DNA of 64,000 nucleotides from Erythrophleum ivorense (lineage: Eukaryota > Streptophyta > Magnoliopsida > Fabales > Fabaceae). Location of the stretch: contig JAIUCV010000089.1 in assembly GCA_026724425.1 (NCBI GenBank), positions 3,658,001-3,722,000 on the forward strand, written 5' to 3'. Positions 23,864 to 37,544 of the stretch are shown piece by piece (position 1 is the first letter of the stretch; each line of letters opens with the position of its first letter). A model generated the notes under the pieces. That model was not told the DNA's origin. It saw only the letters and a list, made by a program, of their open reading frames with translations, and ran no database searches. Made by a program: the position numbers and the translations under genes.

Positions 23864-24613
23864 ATATTTATTAATATATATGTAATCCAAATATCATTGT
23901 TAAAATTAAGTTATTATCTTCAAATTGGTTCATTTTTTTAAAAAAAGTACTTTGTGAAAATGTCCTTTATTTTTTATAATTATATTTTTTTTATCAAATG
24001 ACTTACAATTTGTTAAATTTAAAAAATTCACTATTTTATGTTAGTCAAATATATATAATACTTATTATATTATATAAGTAATAAATATAAAAGTACTTTA
24101 ATCAAAATATATGTAATTGTAACTTATTTTTTTTATTGTGAAAAAAATAAGTATAATAGATCTTTCAATTTCATAGAAAAAGTATAATTTTTTAAAATGA
24201 AAAATGGATTTATGTAATTTATAAATTTCTCATAGGAAAATATTTTACCTAAATATTTTTTATGGTAATTTACCCATATTTTAAAGTATGACAAACTAAA
24301 TTTATATGTGGATCATATGTATTAGCATTATGAATTAGCTCTTCATTTTTTAAGGAAATTTATTATTAAAATCCAACATGTTTCTTGGCTTTTTCTTCCA
24401 TTTCTCTTTGTTTAATTAGGTTGTTTGTAAAAAGCCGCCACGGTCCCTGATCTCAATTCCCCAGAAAACATTTCTAAAACTGTGCGGTGAAAATGTATAA
24501 TAGATTAGTTTAGAAAACAAAAGAAGTACATTTAGAATAAATTATATTAATTTCTTTTAAAATTTAATTAAATGATATTTAATGCTTTTTATTTCAAAAA
24601 TAATACTCAACTT

Positions 24614-24616
<3 letters not shown>

Positions 24617-24650
<34 letters not shown>
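24617..24650. repeat. (TC)n microsatellite in block A
   Basis: About 15 CT dinucleotides followed by TATATA. The corresponding position of block B (about 37230) has a short (AT)n tract, so the microsatellite changed type after duplication. Confidence 0.9.
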
Positions 24651-24652
<2 letters not shown>

Positions 24653-26100
24653 CTTTAAATATTATTATTGTTCATAAATATTGTTTATATTAGACTTCTT
24701 TAATACTTTTGGCTCATTTTTTTAAACTTAATTGATTTGTACAAATCCCTATACATATGCACAGCCCCATTCTAATTATCGTTTAAAATCACGATAAGCA
24801 ACCTGCGTTCCACCAATAGCATCTGTCTAAAGAGCCAACTGGCATGATGTTTAGAATCTCAAAAATCACAAGATGCATTACATTTGTTCATCCAAAAATC
24901 AAATTACTTGTATACCCTTGCTAATCAGACGCACTCCCAACTAAAATTGTGAAGTAATTAAAATAAAAGGGAAAAGATTTTTAAAAGTTTTGAAAATTAA
25001 AATGCTAGATTTAAACTGTAATAAGTGAGAAGTCGTCTTTAATTTTAAAAATCATAAACATGAAGTTTAGGAATAAGATAGAATATATATTTTTTTTACA
25101 AATTGCATGATAATTTATATTGAAAAAGAGAAATTGCTAAAAAGATTGATACATACTTAAATATTGATGAATTTTATGATATAAAAGAATTTATTCTCAA
25201 TTTTGATAAATTACAAAAAAATATATTTTTCAGTCTACAAAAATATATATTTTGATAAATTTTATAATATTGATGAATTACATATATATTTTTCAGTTTA
25301 AAATTTTTATATACAAGATTATGTCTTTTTTTTTTCATTTTTGCTTTCTAATAATTTAATCCTAGATCTGTCATTGTGTACAAAAGGTCAATATTCACGT
25401 TTCAAATTACTTGAAGAGCTTAACAAAAGATTAAAGCCAAAAAAAAAGAAAAAGTCACCATAGCCATAACTATTCTAGTTTAGATGACAAATTTATATTA
25501 AGAAACACTAGCAAAACCCTATTTATATCTAGATCGAAGTGCTTTTACCAGCTCCCAAGACAGGAATCACATATTGGCGTGCGACACAATAAAGCATCCG
25601 AAAACTGGTGATTTCAGAACCAATTAATTTGTAGCACATGGTTTAATATGAAAAAGCAGATTTCACAATTGGACGATGTTATTAGTAAGTGCAACTTCTG
25701 TTGAAGAGAGGAGGGGTTAAGGTGCGCCGCAGGAAGTGTCTTAGGCTCAAATCTAGGGCCTTTCCCCAACTCCACCACTTCAGCCACCTTATCTATGGCC
25801 AGGAAGCTTGCATGTTCTTATCCCTAGCTATGCGGAAGAGAATTATTGCATTTGAGGATGATAATACAGATAAAATTCAGGTTGTATTGTTTATCTCCGA
25901 TCATGTAAACACTACCATAACAAATTAGATTTGCACTTCAGCCCTTTTTTGCCATGTGACCGCAAAAGCAGCTGTCTTGTTATGAGTGAAATTTGAATTA
26001 TATGGTTGAAGAGAATATATATAAGTATCGCCTTTTTGGATGGGATTTTATATGTCTGATGATGCCTTGTAATTGATCTGATGTTGAATTGTTTTTGCAG

Positions 26101-26966
26101 TGATATTGTCAAATTGCTACGACCTGCTTTTTAATGATATTCTTGATTGGAATAAATTCTGTGTCATACTCAAGGAGAGTGATGTTTATCATCTTAAGCA
26201 AATCCTCAAACATATCCTATGCAGAGTTTGTTGCACTTCATAAGAATGTAGTAAAGGTGAGAATTTTCACGTAACTTTATTGGGAACTTATATATTAATT
26301 ATCATTGTTTTCGGCACCCTATTAGCTGTTTGGAGGTTTGAGCATGTGTAGAAGGAAAAAAGAAAAAAAAAATTACATTTAAGAATTCAAATTTTATAAA
26401 ATTTATAATAAAATATTATAAAAATTAAAATTATTTTTAAAGATTAAATTTATTATTAAATTTTAAGAAACTTACTAATATATTTAAAAAAATTATTATT
26501 AGATTTTAAGACTACGTTTTTAAAATCTAATAGTAATTTTTTTAAAATTTAGTAATAAGCTTTTTAAAACTTAGAAGAAATTTTGTTTCTTAAGGATAAT
26601 TTTGACTTTTAAAATTCTTTATTATAAATTCTATAAAACTTAGGTCATTAATAGCAATTTTTCTTAGAAAAAGTCTCCAAATTTTCTATTTTGCTTCATA
26701 TCCTTATTAATCTTGTTTAAGATAACAATTCAGAGCGAGAACAGAGATCAAGAGAATGCGCTTAAAATACTTTTTTATTGGTGGTTGATAGGATATTTGG
26801 TTGCCTATTGAATCATTTGATTGGGTGGAAGGAACTAACAAGAGAGTTGGGTGATGTGTATTATCAGGCTCAGAGACACTATCACATGGATGATGCATTC
26901 CATATGGTTATGTATGACCTTTGGTTGCGCCACCATACGATCAAATACCGAAACATTACACCTTAA
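26101..26966 (+). pseudogene. Duplicated GT47 exons 5-6, non-functional
   Basis: 26101-26256 copies GT47 exon 5 after an intact TTTTTGCAG acceptor (reads ILSNCYDL, DILDWNKF, VILKESDVYHLKQI), but two A's are missing at CTCAAACATATCC (about 26208), shifting the frame. 26868-26966 copies exon 6 after TATCAG: it is 18 bases shorter near its start, keeps DAFHMVMYDLWLRHH, and its stop TGA has become CGA, so the frame runs on to TAA at 26966. Exons 1-4 are absent because the duplication began in intron 4. A hairpin insertion lies in the copied intron 5. Confidence 0.92.
26356..26668. mobile_element. Hairpin MITE-like insertion in block B
   Basis: Absent from the matching place in block A (17358-17375, where GTGTAGAAAGCAAAAGTC is continuous). 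It folds on itself around about 26513: ATTATTAGATTTTAAGA faces TTTTTAAAATCTAATAGTAAT, with the outer arms pairing AAATTTTATAAAATTTATAATAAA with its complement near 26615-26640. About 310 bases, no coding capacity. Exact ends and target duplication are unclear in the A-rich flanks. Confidence 0.7.
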
Positions 26967-27357
26967 TTCATTCTCATTTTGTATACTCACAACAGTTTTA
27001 GCGACCTAAAACATTGTACATGGTACCATATTTTTTTCCTAATGTATTCCTGCACAATAGCCAGGGGAGGTTTTTGATTCCTTTGTCCTTAATATTTTAG
27101 GATTCTTCCCTTTTCATGCCCATAATTTATCTGTCTCTTTGTTTTTCTTATCTACTTTGTTGTTTGACTCAATTTTGTTGTAAAAACATTTTGCTTTTAG
27201 AGTCTCCGTTGAGAGTCAGTTTTTGATATATATAAAATGTAAAGAAAATATGTTTATAAAGGGAATGAAAAAAGTGATTTTAAAAGAAAAATGATTCTTA
27301 TATCCTTACATTAAAAATATAATAAAAAGTATTAAATAATGATAATAATATAATGAT

Positions 27358-29176
27358 TGTTCCATCTCGAAAACAAAGACATGAATACAAGATGATCTTG
27401 TATCGTTAGCCTAATTAAATATATAAAATCTCATTTTTCAATCAAAACAAAATATAACTAACAAGGTAGGGATTCTATCGATAGTCTGTGGAGCAAACTC
27501 TAGACATATACATATAAAGATAGTAATTCGTTAATGCTAGACTAGCCAACTATTAACTCTTTGTTAACAACATTCTTGACCTAAGCCAAAGGAACATCTA
27601 AACACAATTTCAATATCTACAAAAATAGATGATAGAGTGAGCCATACAATACTTAATAAGTAAAAAATAAAGTACGATAACTAAAAGAACAAGTGAACAC
27701 AGAATTTCTTCTAAATGAAAATAGGTTGGTACATAATAATAAAGAATAGAATCTTTAATTTGAATGATGGATAAAATAATTAATATAAATGAAAAGTTAA
27801 ATAATTTGAGATAATAATAATAATTGGTTTATTTTGTTATTACTAGAATAAAATACAAGGACCATATAGGCATATAATATTCTCATAGAAATGTAAAATT
27901 ATGAGATAATTATGAAAATAAATAGAATAGATAAAAGAGATAGCATTTACATGCAAACATTTAAAAGTTAAATATTAAATGGAATATGATATTTACGTTA
28001 AAAACAATTAAAAGAAAAAGAACTTCATTAAAAAGATCCACACAGAACTCTAACTTCTACTATACATACTAACGTGGGCATATATAGCTCATGAGGATAA
28101 ATAACCACATATTTAATCACATAACACTATAGATGGGAATCACAGACAAGATTATTATCATTGTCCTTGCTTACCATCATCCCGACAACCCTTAAGCATT
28201 CAAAGAGTATCCAGCCCAATACCCTTCTGTACTCAGTTATAAAAACTATGTGGTAATATCTAAGGTGCACCAAGGGTTAATAGTATTACTATGAGCAACT
28301 AGCATTCTATACAATCCCATCATATATATATATATATATATATAGAGTCCATATATTAAAATATCCCAGATAAAATCCACAATAAAATTTCATAATTAAA
28401 AATATAACATCTTATAGCCATAAATCATTCGAGCAAGTCTCACATCATTATACCAAGATAAACATTTCCATGTTTCCATTTTTTCTAACTCAATAACACA
28501 ATCATATTTTAACATAACATAATCTAAAAGATTTAATATCCAAATTATTTGCATGCATGAAGATACTCCCTAAAAAGCCCATCCCAAGGTCACGTGGAAA
28601 TAAATAAGAAATAAAAAAGTAAAAAAAACCAGAGGAAAATTAAAAATATATCATGCTTTATAGTATACTTATAGTCCTAGTCAAAAGGTTATTGATTGTC
28701 TCATCACCGAACTACCATCACATTCCTCAAGGCAGAAAAGTCCAAAAACTTTCTTAGACACATTTACAATAATATATATAAATTCAAGGAACAACATAAA
28801 ATCTTTCTCTCACCCCCTATGCTATAAGGTTAGACTATCCTAGATTATTTTCTACTTTAACTATAATCAAATTCCCTCTACTATCTAGCTTAGCTTTCTT
28901 GTTGTCATTACCAATTTAAGTTAGCAATCAAACTTTGCTCACAAATTCAAAGATTTTTCATTTTACTTTAAAATGTAAAGATTATGGAGTTAAGTTATCA
29001 AACAAATCATTCCACTCTGCTACCACACTTAGTTTCATAGTTGTACATTCTTATCAATTCCCAATCCTAATGCAACTCTAGCTTAGTATTCAATTTACTT
29101 TAATTAGCTTACCATATAATTTAATGCTTATTTCAAGCACGAATCTTCTTAATTTCTTATTTCTAGTTAATTCACT

Positions 29177-29247
<71 letters not shown>

Positions 29248-30822
29248 TATATATATATATATATATATATATTAGTCTTATAATGGCATAACAATTTAGG
29301 AGACAATTAATTTTTCTTAAACAATAAAATGAATGTCCCCTTATTAAAAAAATAACTTCCTTAGTTTTAGTAATTTACTATTATCTCCTATTTGGAATAA
29401 CCTCTTATCTTTTATAATTGAGTTTGTAAATTGTGGGCTTATGATTTCTCTAGTCATAGGATTAACAATTTACTAGGATTTCTTCAATTCCAACTTATCC
29501 TTAGACTTACTTACTAAGAGGACATGAAAGAAAGACCCTCTTAGCTTATTTACTACTAAGATTTTTGTTCTCATATCATGTTCTGTACCCTGTCTTTATT
29601 CATACTTCATGTTTACATGAACTTTCCTATAATTATAATGGTTGCAATAGTTTATAAAATGATGTTATTCTTTCTAATCATAAATGAAAACCCACCCATC
29701 TTTATTTTCTCTCTTTATATTTTTTCACAACAAGGCATATAATAAATGAGTCATACTTCAAGTATTATTATTAAGCCTATTATAACAATTTCATTTATAA
29801 AGGCACAAAATAATAAGTTTAACTTGTTACAAGCCAAATTTCTCCCATTAACCCACAGTCAACTAGGAAGGAGAAAGAATTAAAAATGGAGTAAATCCTT
29901 CATCCAAATTCCTAATTCAAAGGCCCACTAGGGCCCACCATCACCTAGTGTGCAGCAAAAGAAAAAGCAAGACACAAACTTACCTAAAATAGCTATAGAG
30001 GAGACATTTAGACATAGCAGTTTGCTTGACATGAGAGAAGAAGAAAGGTTGTGAAATATGAGGCAGGGTTACAACTGAAATTTTTAGAATTAAATTAGAA
30101 GAGATGAAGAGAAGGATAGAGTTAGGAGTCATGTTGGTTACCTACTAATAAGAAAGAGTAAGCTACAAAATTTTTAGACACAGGGAGGGTTGTGTTGCAT
30201 TTGATAATTCTTGCTACCATTGAGCTCACTTGTACAATCGATGGTTCGTCTAAGATGTTGGACATTGAGCATGAGAATGAAGGATGCAATGAGAAGCTAT
30301 GGTGAGAAAGGTGTAAAGAAATTGAGCAAGATGTGACCAAGAGAGAAAAAGAAAAATATCTTAGTTATATGTTAGGGAGAAGGCAAGTATGCAACTTTTG
30401 GATATTTCTAAACTTAAATCTAGATAGTGACCTAATAGTAATTAGAGGGAATTCAAGGACTAAAATATAAATTTTAAAAATAAGCCTTTCGATTTTTACT
30501 CAGAATCTAAGTGTTATGTTGATAAAGTAAAGAAATTGAAAATAAGTAAATGATCTTAACTAAACTTGAACTTAGTTTTCAAAGTAGAGCTATGGTTAAA
30601 TTTATATCTTAGTTTTTGTTTAATTAATTTATACATATTTCCTTTTCCTTTTTTTTTTGTCCTTTCCTCTTTTTTTTTTTAATAGATGCCAAAATTAATC
30701 TTCCTTTTATTTATTATTTTAAATTTTAAATTCCAAGCTTTCTAAAATAATTAAAATTCCCGAATTAAATTTAATCTACCTAAATTTTATTATCTTACCT
30801 AACTCATGTTTGGGTTATTATA
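27358..30822 (-). mobile_element. ~3.5 kb insertion in block B, possibly a long solo LTR
   Basis: Block A is continuous across this point (about 18095-18105) while block B carries 3.46 kb starting TGTTCCATCTCG and ending GGGTTATTATA. Read on the minus strand it begins TATAATAACCCAAAC, similar to the TGTAATAACCC start of some plant gypsy LTRs, and ends GGAACA. No gag or pol motifs were seen; the small frames within it do not look like genes. A long solo LTR or a non-coding element fits; the target duplication is not clear. It contains a long (GA)n(AT)n microsatellite. Confidence 0.45.
29182..29272. repeat. (GA)n then (TA)n compound microsatellite
   Basis: About 65 bases of GA repeats followed by about 25 bases of AT repeats. 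The longest simple repeat of its kind here; likely to vary in length between individuals. Confidence 0.97.
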
Positions 30823-31096
30823 TAGATATTGCATAGGCGCTATATAAAGAGATTATATTAATGGACCTCTTACCAAACAAGTTGTTAATTATTAATATGA
30901 TTAATGTAGTTCAAAGTTTGTCAACTTACTAATGAATTTGGAATTAGCCTAACCACATTAATTGTCTTAGAAAATATTGTGTTAAGCTGAGCCCTTACCT
31001 CAATCTTCCTATAATGGTGTCTAATTGAAATTGAAAGTTTTATCCATATTTAATGTTGAACTTAACACTACTGGTTTTGGTTTGGCAATGACATTC

Positions 31097-32897
31097 TCAC
31101 ATTCGGATCCTCTGCGTATCCCTAAGATAGGCATGCTATGTGTAGCTATAAAACGACGTAGTTTTAGTTCTTATAATCTCAACTGTCCGCATAATCAATG
31201 ACTCTAGTATGTGTATCACGATCACGAAAATGCTATAGCAAATTTTGTTTTCTCTCCAAATAAGTAGAGCTATTGTGATAGATCTCTCTCCCTACTTGGT
31301 AGCTTTCAACGAACTTAGTTCCTAACTCATTGCGCTTTGCTTCGAGCTTAGTCACAGTTTGATAAAAACTAGAGCTCTACTTATCAAGGATCCCAAATGC
31401 TTCATCCAAGAGAATGATTGCTTCATCGATTTCATCGATATGATGGAGAAGTACTTCCAAAGCCTTCAAGAGTTCAAGCACCACCAGGAGAGGCCTCACT
31501 TGCATTACCAAGTAAGGATAGGCGAAATGAGTGTTTAATGCCGAATAATTTGTTTTAGAGAGCTTATTGTTTTCTATGTGTCCTACATTATTTGTTATAT
31601 ATTCCATATGTTGAGAGCCATTAGTTCTATTTCTTGCCATTTAGGATAATAGAACAATATTACCTGAGCTATAGTTTATAGGTTTAGAGCTATTGGGAAA
31701 TTAAATAACAATGTATCTAAATGGAATTAGTTTATAAGAAGATGCCAATACTTACAGTGAATTATTCTAAGTCATTTTCTTATCTTGTTTCCTTTTCCTT
31801 AGACTTTATGCCTTTTTGTTCTTTTAAATTTGCTATTGTGCTCTGATGGTTTTGGTAGTAATATATATGGCATCTAATTTAGCTACCTTTGCTTTCTTGT
31901 CCCTAGTGATGCCTTTGTAAACAATGTCAATTTGAGCATCTAATTCAATGTTTATCTTATAATCAGTTGTGCAAGAACTTATCCATGATGAATGGATGCA
32001 TTTATTCGCAAGTTGTGTAATTATGTATTTGATTTCTGAAGAGTTGAATATCATGCTTTCTTATATTTGTGCACTTCTACTATTATCAACTGCATTATCT
32101 ACTAGATTGCAGAATTTTGTAGTATTATACTTAAGGCACTTCCACTTGTCATATGCAATGTTTTTGCCTTTCATTTTCTTAAAAAATTTGATGATTTTGT
32201 ATAACTTTGTGTGTGGAGCATTGATACATGGGAGAAAAGAAAATCAATGACAATATAGTTACTTGCAAGAAAGGCTCCTATTGGTGACACCAAAGTGCAG
32301 TTCCATTCTGAGTAACTCCTCTTATTGGTAGTTCATGAGATTCATTGGGCAATATATGATGCTTCCAAGGCACTTCCACTTGTCATATGTAATGCTTCTA
32401 AGACTCAATTTCAAATTGTGATATGCTTATCTACTTTTCTTTTCTTTTTTAGTTGTTGCAGTGGGTTTCATAAGATGTTCTGTCTACTCCCATACCATAT
32501 GCATCTTATTCAAGCAAGTCTATTAATATATGCTACCTTCTGTGATGGTAACATTGGGGTTTTTCCTGCCACTTTTGAATAGAACCAAAGGAAGAATAAG
32601 GCAAATGAAAATGATGAAACATGCATTGCTTATGGCTATTGGAAACGTGATATAAGGCATTTTAAATAGATGGCTATAATTGCTTGAAATCAATGGTCTA
32701 AATTGCCTTAGGTATTCACCAGATTATACACTTCAAAACGCACCGTTTCATTTAATGAAATGGGTGTTTTTTGAGTTTGTTTTAGCGAAGGGTCCAGATC
32801 ATTTGTACTTGAACAACCAGGATTGGCTACAAAATGATGTCGTTTCCAAGCTGCGCATAGCCTCTGTATCCTCCGTATGTGCAAAGGATCGGGATGC
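31097..32897. mobile_element. Non-autonomous DNA transposon with long imperfect TIRs (MULE-like)
   Basis: Block A has one GACATTC at 18385-18391; block B has this 7-mer on both sides of a 1801-bp insert (31090-31096 and 32898-32904), a target duplication that may extend to 8-9 bases with mismatches. The ends are inverted repeats of about 75 bases: left TCACATTCGGATCCTCTGCG...GCTATGTGTAGCTATAAAACGACGTAG, right (complement) GCATCCCGATCCTTTGCAC...GCTATGCGCAGCTTGGAAACGACATC. The AAACGACGTCGTTT-like motif and long termini suggest a Mutator-like element, though hAT cannot be excluded. Internal frames at 31377-31640 (-), 31833-32054 (-) and 31969-32582 (+) show no transposase motif that I recognise; they may be captured host sequence. 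Confidence 0.7.
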
Positions 32898-35800
32898 GAC
32901 ATTCAAAGGATGTTAACTTTCATGTTTGACCAAAGATTTGTTTAGGAGTTAATAGCTTAAAATAAACAAGATAGGATGAAAGATTAGAAGAAAACTTCCA
33001 AAAGAAATTCCACTGGGAGTTAAAGAGACAAGGATCTTTCCTCTTTTTCTTTTGTTGGTTAAATCTCTCGTTCTCTAATTAGACAATTGTAAAAAGTCTA
33101 ATATTCTTTTTTTTTTTGGTTGGGTTAAATCTCTCGTTCTCTAATCAGACAATTTTAAGAAGCCTAATAATCAAAAGAGATAAGCATGATGGCAATGGAT
33201 TTGAAGCAAATAGTGTAGAATGAGTGAGATAAACTCTATTTACCCCTGCAGTTCAATAAAGTAATGATGGTAGGATTCTATATTTAGGGTGATTAATTAA
33301 AAGTTTCAAAGAAAATATTATTGGTAATTTATTAACATTGATAAAGTTAAACGGAGGATGAGATTTTCATAATCTTTATACAGTATGAGATATTATTTAA
33401 AATAGCATTATTCTTCCCTTCTAATTTCTTAAATGATACTAGACAATTCTGATGCTTCATTACTTGTATATCAATTTTTTAGATGCTTTTTAACATGTAG
33501 AGTATTTAAATGAAGATGATAATATATAAAATAACTCTCAAGCAATATCCTCAAATAACTTCTAACTTTTTCTTAGAGATTAAAAAAAATAATAAAAAAC
33601 TCTTAGCTTGTTCCTTTTATGTAAGTATTGAGCAAACAGGTCATTCAACATTATTTGTTTATCGTTTTTTAAATCAAGTTAAATCAATGGAACAGGATTC
33701 TCCTTGGCCTGTCTAATATTTCTGACTTTAAAACTTCAAAGGACTAATATTGGGCCTAAAGTATTGCACGAACTTGTGTAGAAATGACTGAGAGATATGA
33801 TGTGAGAATTGTTTTGTGGCTATAATTCAGGAAGTATGTATTTTACTCTTTTAAATACTTGAAATATATATATATATATATGAGAATAAAATCTCATTTT
33901 AGTTTTTCACAAATAAAATAATTTTTAATTTAATTTCTCATCTAATTGCCTTATTAATGTAGTCCCTCACATATAAAATATTTATTAATTTATATTTCAC
34001 AAATAAAATCGTTATTAATAATATTTTTTATCAATCTACTATAAATAAAATTAATAGTAGAATGATAAAAGAACATTATTAATAACCCATAAAAATTTAT
34101 TATATGTCATTATATCTATTAATTTTTTTTAATTTATATCATACTTAGTTTTTTTTATACCTTTTAAAATATTAAAAAACCATTTTTTTCTGGCCAGACA
34201 AATAAGATGTTTACTTACCAAGTATCACCTACATTTTTACAGTAAAAATATGGGCAACACTAAGTCAATATGTGATTGCATATGTTAATTTGATGGACAC
34301 ATGAATAATGTGTCCTATTGTCATTTAGGCTCTTAAGAGTGTGATTTTCATTTTTCTTCTCTTATTAACTACGAACAATTCCCTTGTTTTGACCTATAAA
34401 AAAATCACAATACATACAAAAATAACTGCCCAAGGCACGGGATAAGTTTATAATAATAAGAAAATCATGGGCTTGTGAAAGAGAGATAATTGACATAGGG
34501 AAATTTCTATGTAATATCTCATTTTCTTGGCATGTCTTCAGCACTAAGAATGGTAGACTTTTCCTTTTTTTTAACCCAAATTTTAAAACTTTATTCCTTG
34601 TTTCTCCTTGACTCACTGGGATAAATATTCTAAAATACCATCATGTTCCGAGACTTTCCCTTTCGTTTATCCTGACCAGATGAATTCTTCATGCACCATA
34701 AACTACAAATATCACCCTTTGACTGCAACAATTTATTCTAATCGTCTCTTCACGGAATTGACTTGCAGAGCATTTTCCCTATCTGGTGGCTTCTTTAGAT
34801 TTGTTAAATCCCGTCAATGGCGTTGTGTCGCAAACTTTAGTAAACATAATTGTATATAAATTAAATATTAGTAAATTACAGATACTGAGTAAAATTATAA
34901 TAACAACAACGAGGAACTGTTTCATACTTTACTCTTGTATATATATATATATTGATATTTTACATGTCATGATATAAATTATCATAATATTCAAAATTTT
35001 ATATTTACTATAATAATAAAATGTTGTTAAAGAAATTTTATATTTAGTATTTTTCATGTTTGGTGTGACACACAAATATCTTGGATGCAGCATAATACTA
35101 AAAATATAGAATAAAGACTAAACGCCTTCTAATTATTTATTTAGTTATAAACCAGTCGGTACAAATTGATAATTATATATGTGCTGGCAATTAACTGATT
35201 AGTTCACAAGTTAATGAATATATGGAAGCAGCCGTTAAATATTTATCTTTTGCTTTGACTAATTTAATTATGAAGATGGAATGGGCTGCCACCAAACTTG
35301 AGGATTAATAAAACTTGCCGCATCTTAGCTAGGGCAGCCGAACCCAAAACCAAACATCTTCTGAGATTATTCCGATGTCTATATAGGTGCTCTTTGATAT
35401 ATAAGAAATTTTTTTAATCGATTCAAACATAAGATATTTGAAATAATAAATATAAACATTTTGAAATTATGTTTTATATATTTTAAATAATATAAACATG
35501 ATGAGTTGTAAACGCATACTAAGCGTAAAAAATTGAATCCGACTACATGCTCATTTATACAACTTAATCAATTATCTTCGAAATTCAGAAACTTCTGCTG
35601 AGCCATGCTGGTCTGTTATCTGAACATTGATCAATTGGGATTGTTTATTGCTTAAGAAAAGCACCACGTTGTCTCAAGCAGTAAGCGTTCATGCTGCTTG
35701 GAAAAAGCAGCACAGCTGTCCAATCCGTACAATGATGGCTTGAATTATCAGCTTCTCTCTGATGCAAAAAAGCAATGAGTCTTCCCATTTATAGTCAAAT

Positions 35801-35977
35801 GTGGACCTAACATACACCGTTTTATGTATGAGCTGCTCTTTGTTTTTTTTTTCTTTTTCTTGGTATACCGTTTACCACATGCATGTTGTATATGGAAAAT
35901 TTTTGCGTTGTTTTCTCACCACACAAATATTCACAACTTAAATGAGTTTTTCCTCTGATAGTCAGATGTGTAAGAGA

Positions 35978-36473
35978 GTTATAATTTTGATCGAAAACTT
36001 AAATTCTTGCCACAATAACAACAACCATAATAACTAGATATTACTTTTTTGGCCATCAATGTAACAATATAGGCTACTTCTTTTTCAAAGAAATACCTCT
36101 CACATTTGCCCATACAGGTAATACATTTTAAGGGTAAATTTTTATTTTATGTAAAAATATATTCAAATTACACAGCTGCCTCCTTTATTTTGTGTACAAA
36201 CACACATATAGATAATATATTTTAAGGGTAGATTATTCTATCCTTTCATATAAGATGTTCAAATTACATCATTTTCTATTTTAAATATATATATATATAT
36301 AAACCTTTCATAAAATCAAAAAATAACTAAAATATCTTTAAAAATTATGTTGATTTCTTTTTATTAAAAATATAACTCATTGAAAGATATATTCCTCAAA
36401 AAATATAATTGATTTTGTGTTAAAATTTTTAAATTTAATTTATTATAAAATTTATTAAATTTATGATAATGCG
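35978..36473. repeat. Single-copy homologue of the 493-bp unit in block B
   Basis: From GTTATAATTTTGATC to TTTATGATAATGC, it carries the same landmarks as the five-copy array (TACATTTTAAGGGTAAATT, TTTATTTTGTG, CCTTTCATATAAGATG). It is more diverged from the five units than they are from each other. Confidence 0.85.
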
Positions 36474-37544
36474 TATGTTTATTAATATATATATTTAATA
36501 CAAATATCATTGTTAAAATTAAATTATTATCTTCAAATTGTTTCATTTTTTAGAAAAGGTACTTTGTCAAAATGTTCTTTATATTTTTAATAATTATCTT
36601 TTTTTTTATCAAATGACTTACAATTTGTTAAATTTAAAAAATTCACTATTTTATATTGGATATATATATATATATAATGCTTGTTATATTATATAAGTAA
36701 CAAATATAAAAGTATTTTAATAAAAAACATATGTAATTATAACTTATTTTTATTGTAAAAAAATAAGTGTAGTGGATCTTTTGATTTTAAAGGAAAAATG
36801 TATAATTTTTTAAAATGAAAAATGAATTTACGTAATTTATATATTTGTCATAGGAAAGTAATTTACCTAAATATTTTTTATGGTAATTTACCCATATTTT
36901 AAAGTACGAGAAATTAAATTTATACGTGGATCATATGTATTAGCATTATGAATTAGCTCTTAATTTCTTTAAAGAAATTTATTATTAAAATCCAGCGTGT
37001 TTTTTGGCTTTTTCTTCCGTTTCTCTTTGTTTAATTGGGTTGTTTTTAAAAAGCCGCTATCGTCCCTGATCTCAATCCCCCGGAAAACATTTTTAACACT
37101 GTGCAGTGAAAATGTATAATAGATTAGTTTAGAAAATAAAAAAGCACATTTAGAATAAATTATATTAATTTCTTTTAAATTTTAATTCAATGATATTTAA
37201 CACTTTTTTATTTGAAAAATAATACTCAACTCTCATATATATATATAATTTGTAAATTTTATGGTTGTTCATAAATATTGTTTATATTAGATTTTTTTAA
37301 TACTTTTAGCTCATTTTTTTAAAATTTAATTGACATGCACAAATCCCTATCCATATGCACGGCCCACTCTAATTATTGTTTAAAATCATGATAAACAACC
37401 TGCGTTGCACCAATAGCATCAGTCTAAAGAGTTAACAGGCATATGGGAATCTCAAAAATCACAAGATGCATTACATTTGTTCATCCAAAAATCAAATTAC
37501 TTGCATACCCTTGCTAGTCAGACGCACTCCCAACTAAAATGATT

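Larger units (their letters stand above)
16519..25486. repeat. Segmental duplication block A
   Basis: Starts inside GT47 intron 4 (at ACAAATTTA) and runs through exons 5 and 6 and about 7.8 kb of 3' flank. Block B at 25487-40375 repeats it in the same orientation. Anchor pairs: 16580/25580 (AAAGCATC-GAAAACTGGTGA), 17115/26101 (GT47 exon 5), 18190/30910 (TTTGTCAACTTACTAATGAAT), 19780/34245 (TATGGGCAACACTA), 20170/34640 (CATCATGTTCC), 24310/36922 (GGATCATATGTATTAGCATTATGAATTAGCTC), 24910/37500 (CAGACGCACTCCCAACTAAAAT). The part beyond 17674 is non-coding; none of its small open frames looks like a gene. Confidence 0.9.
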
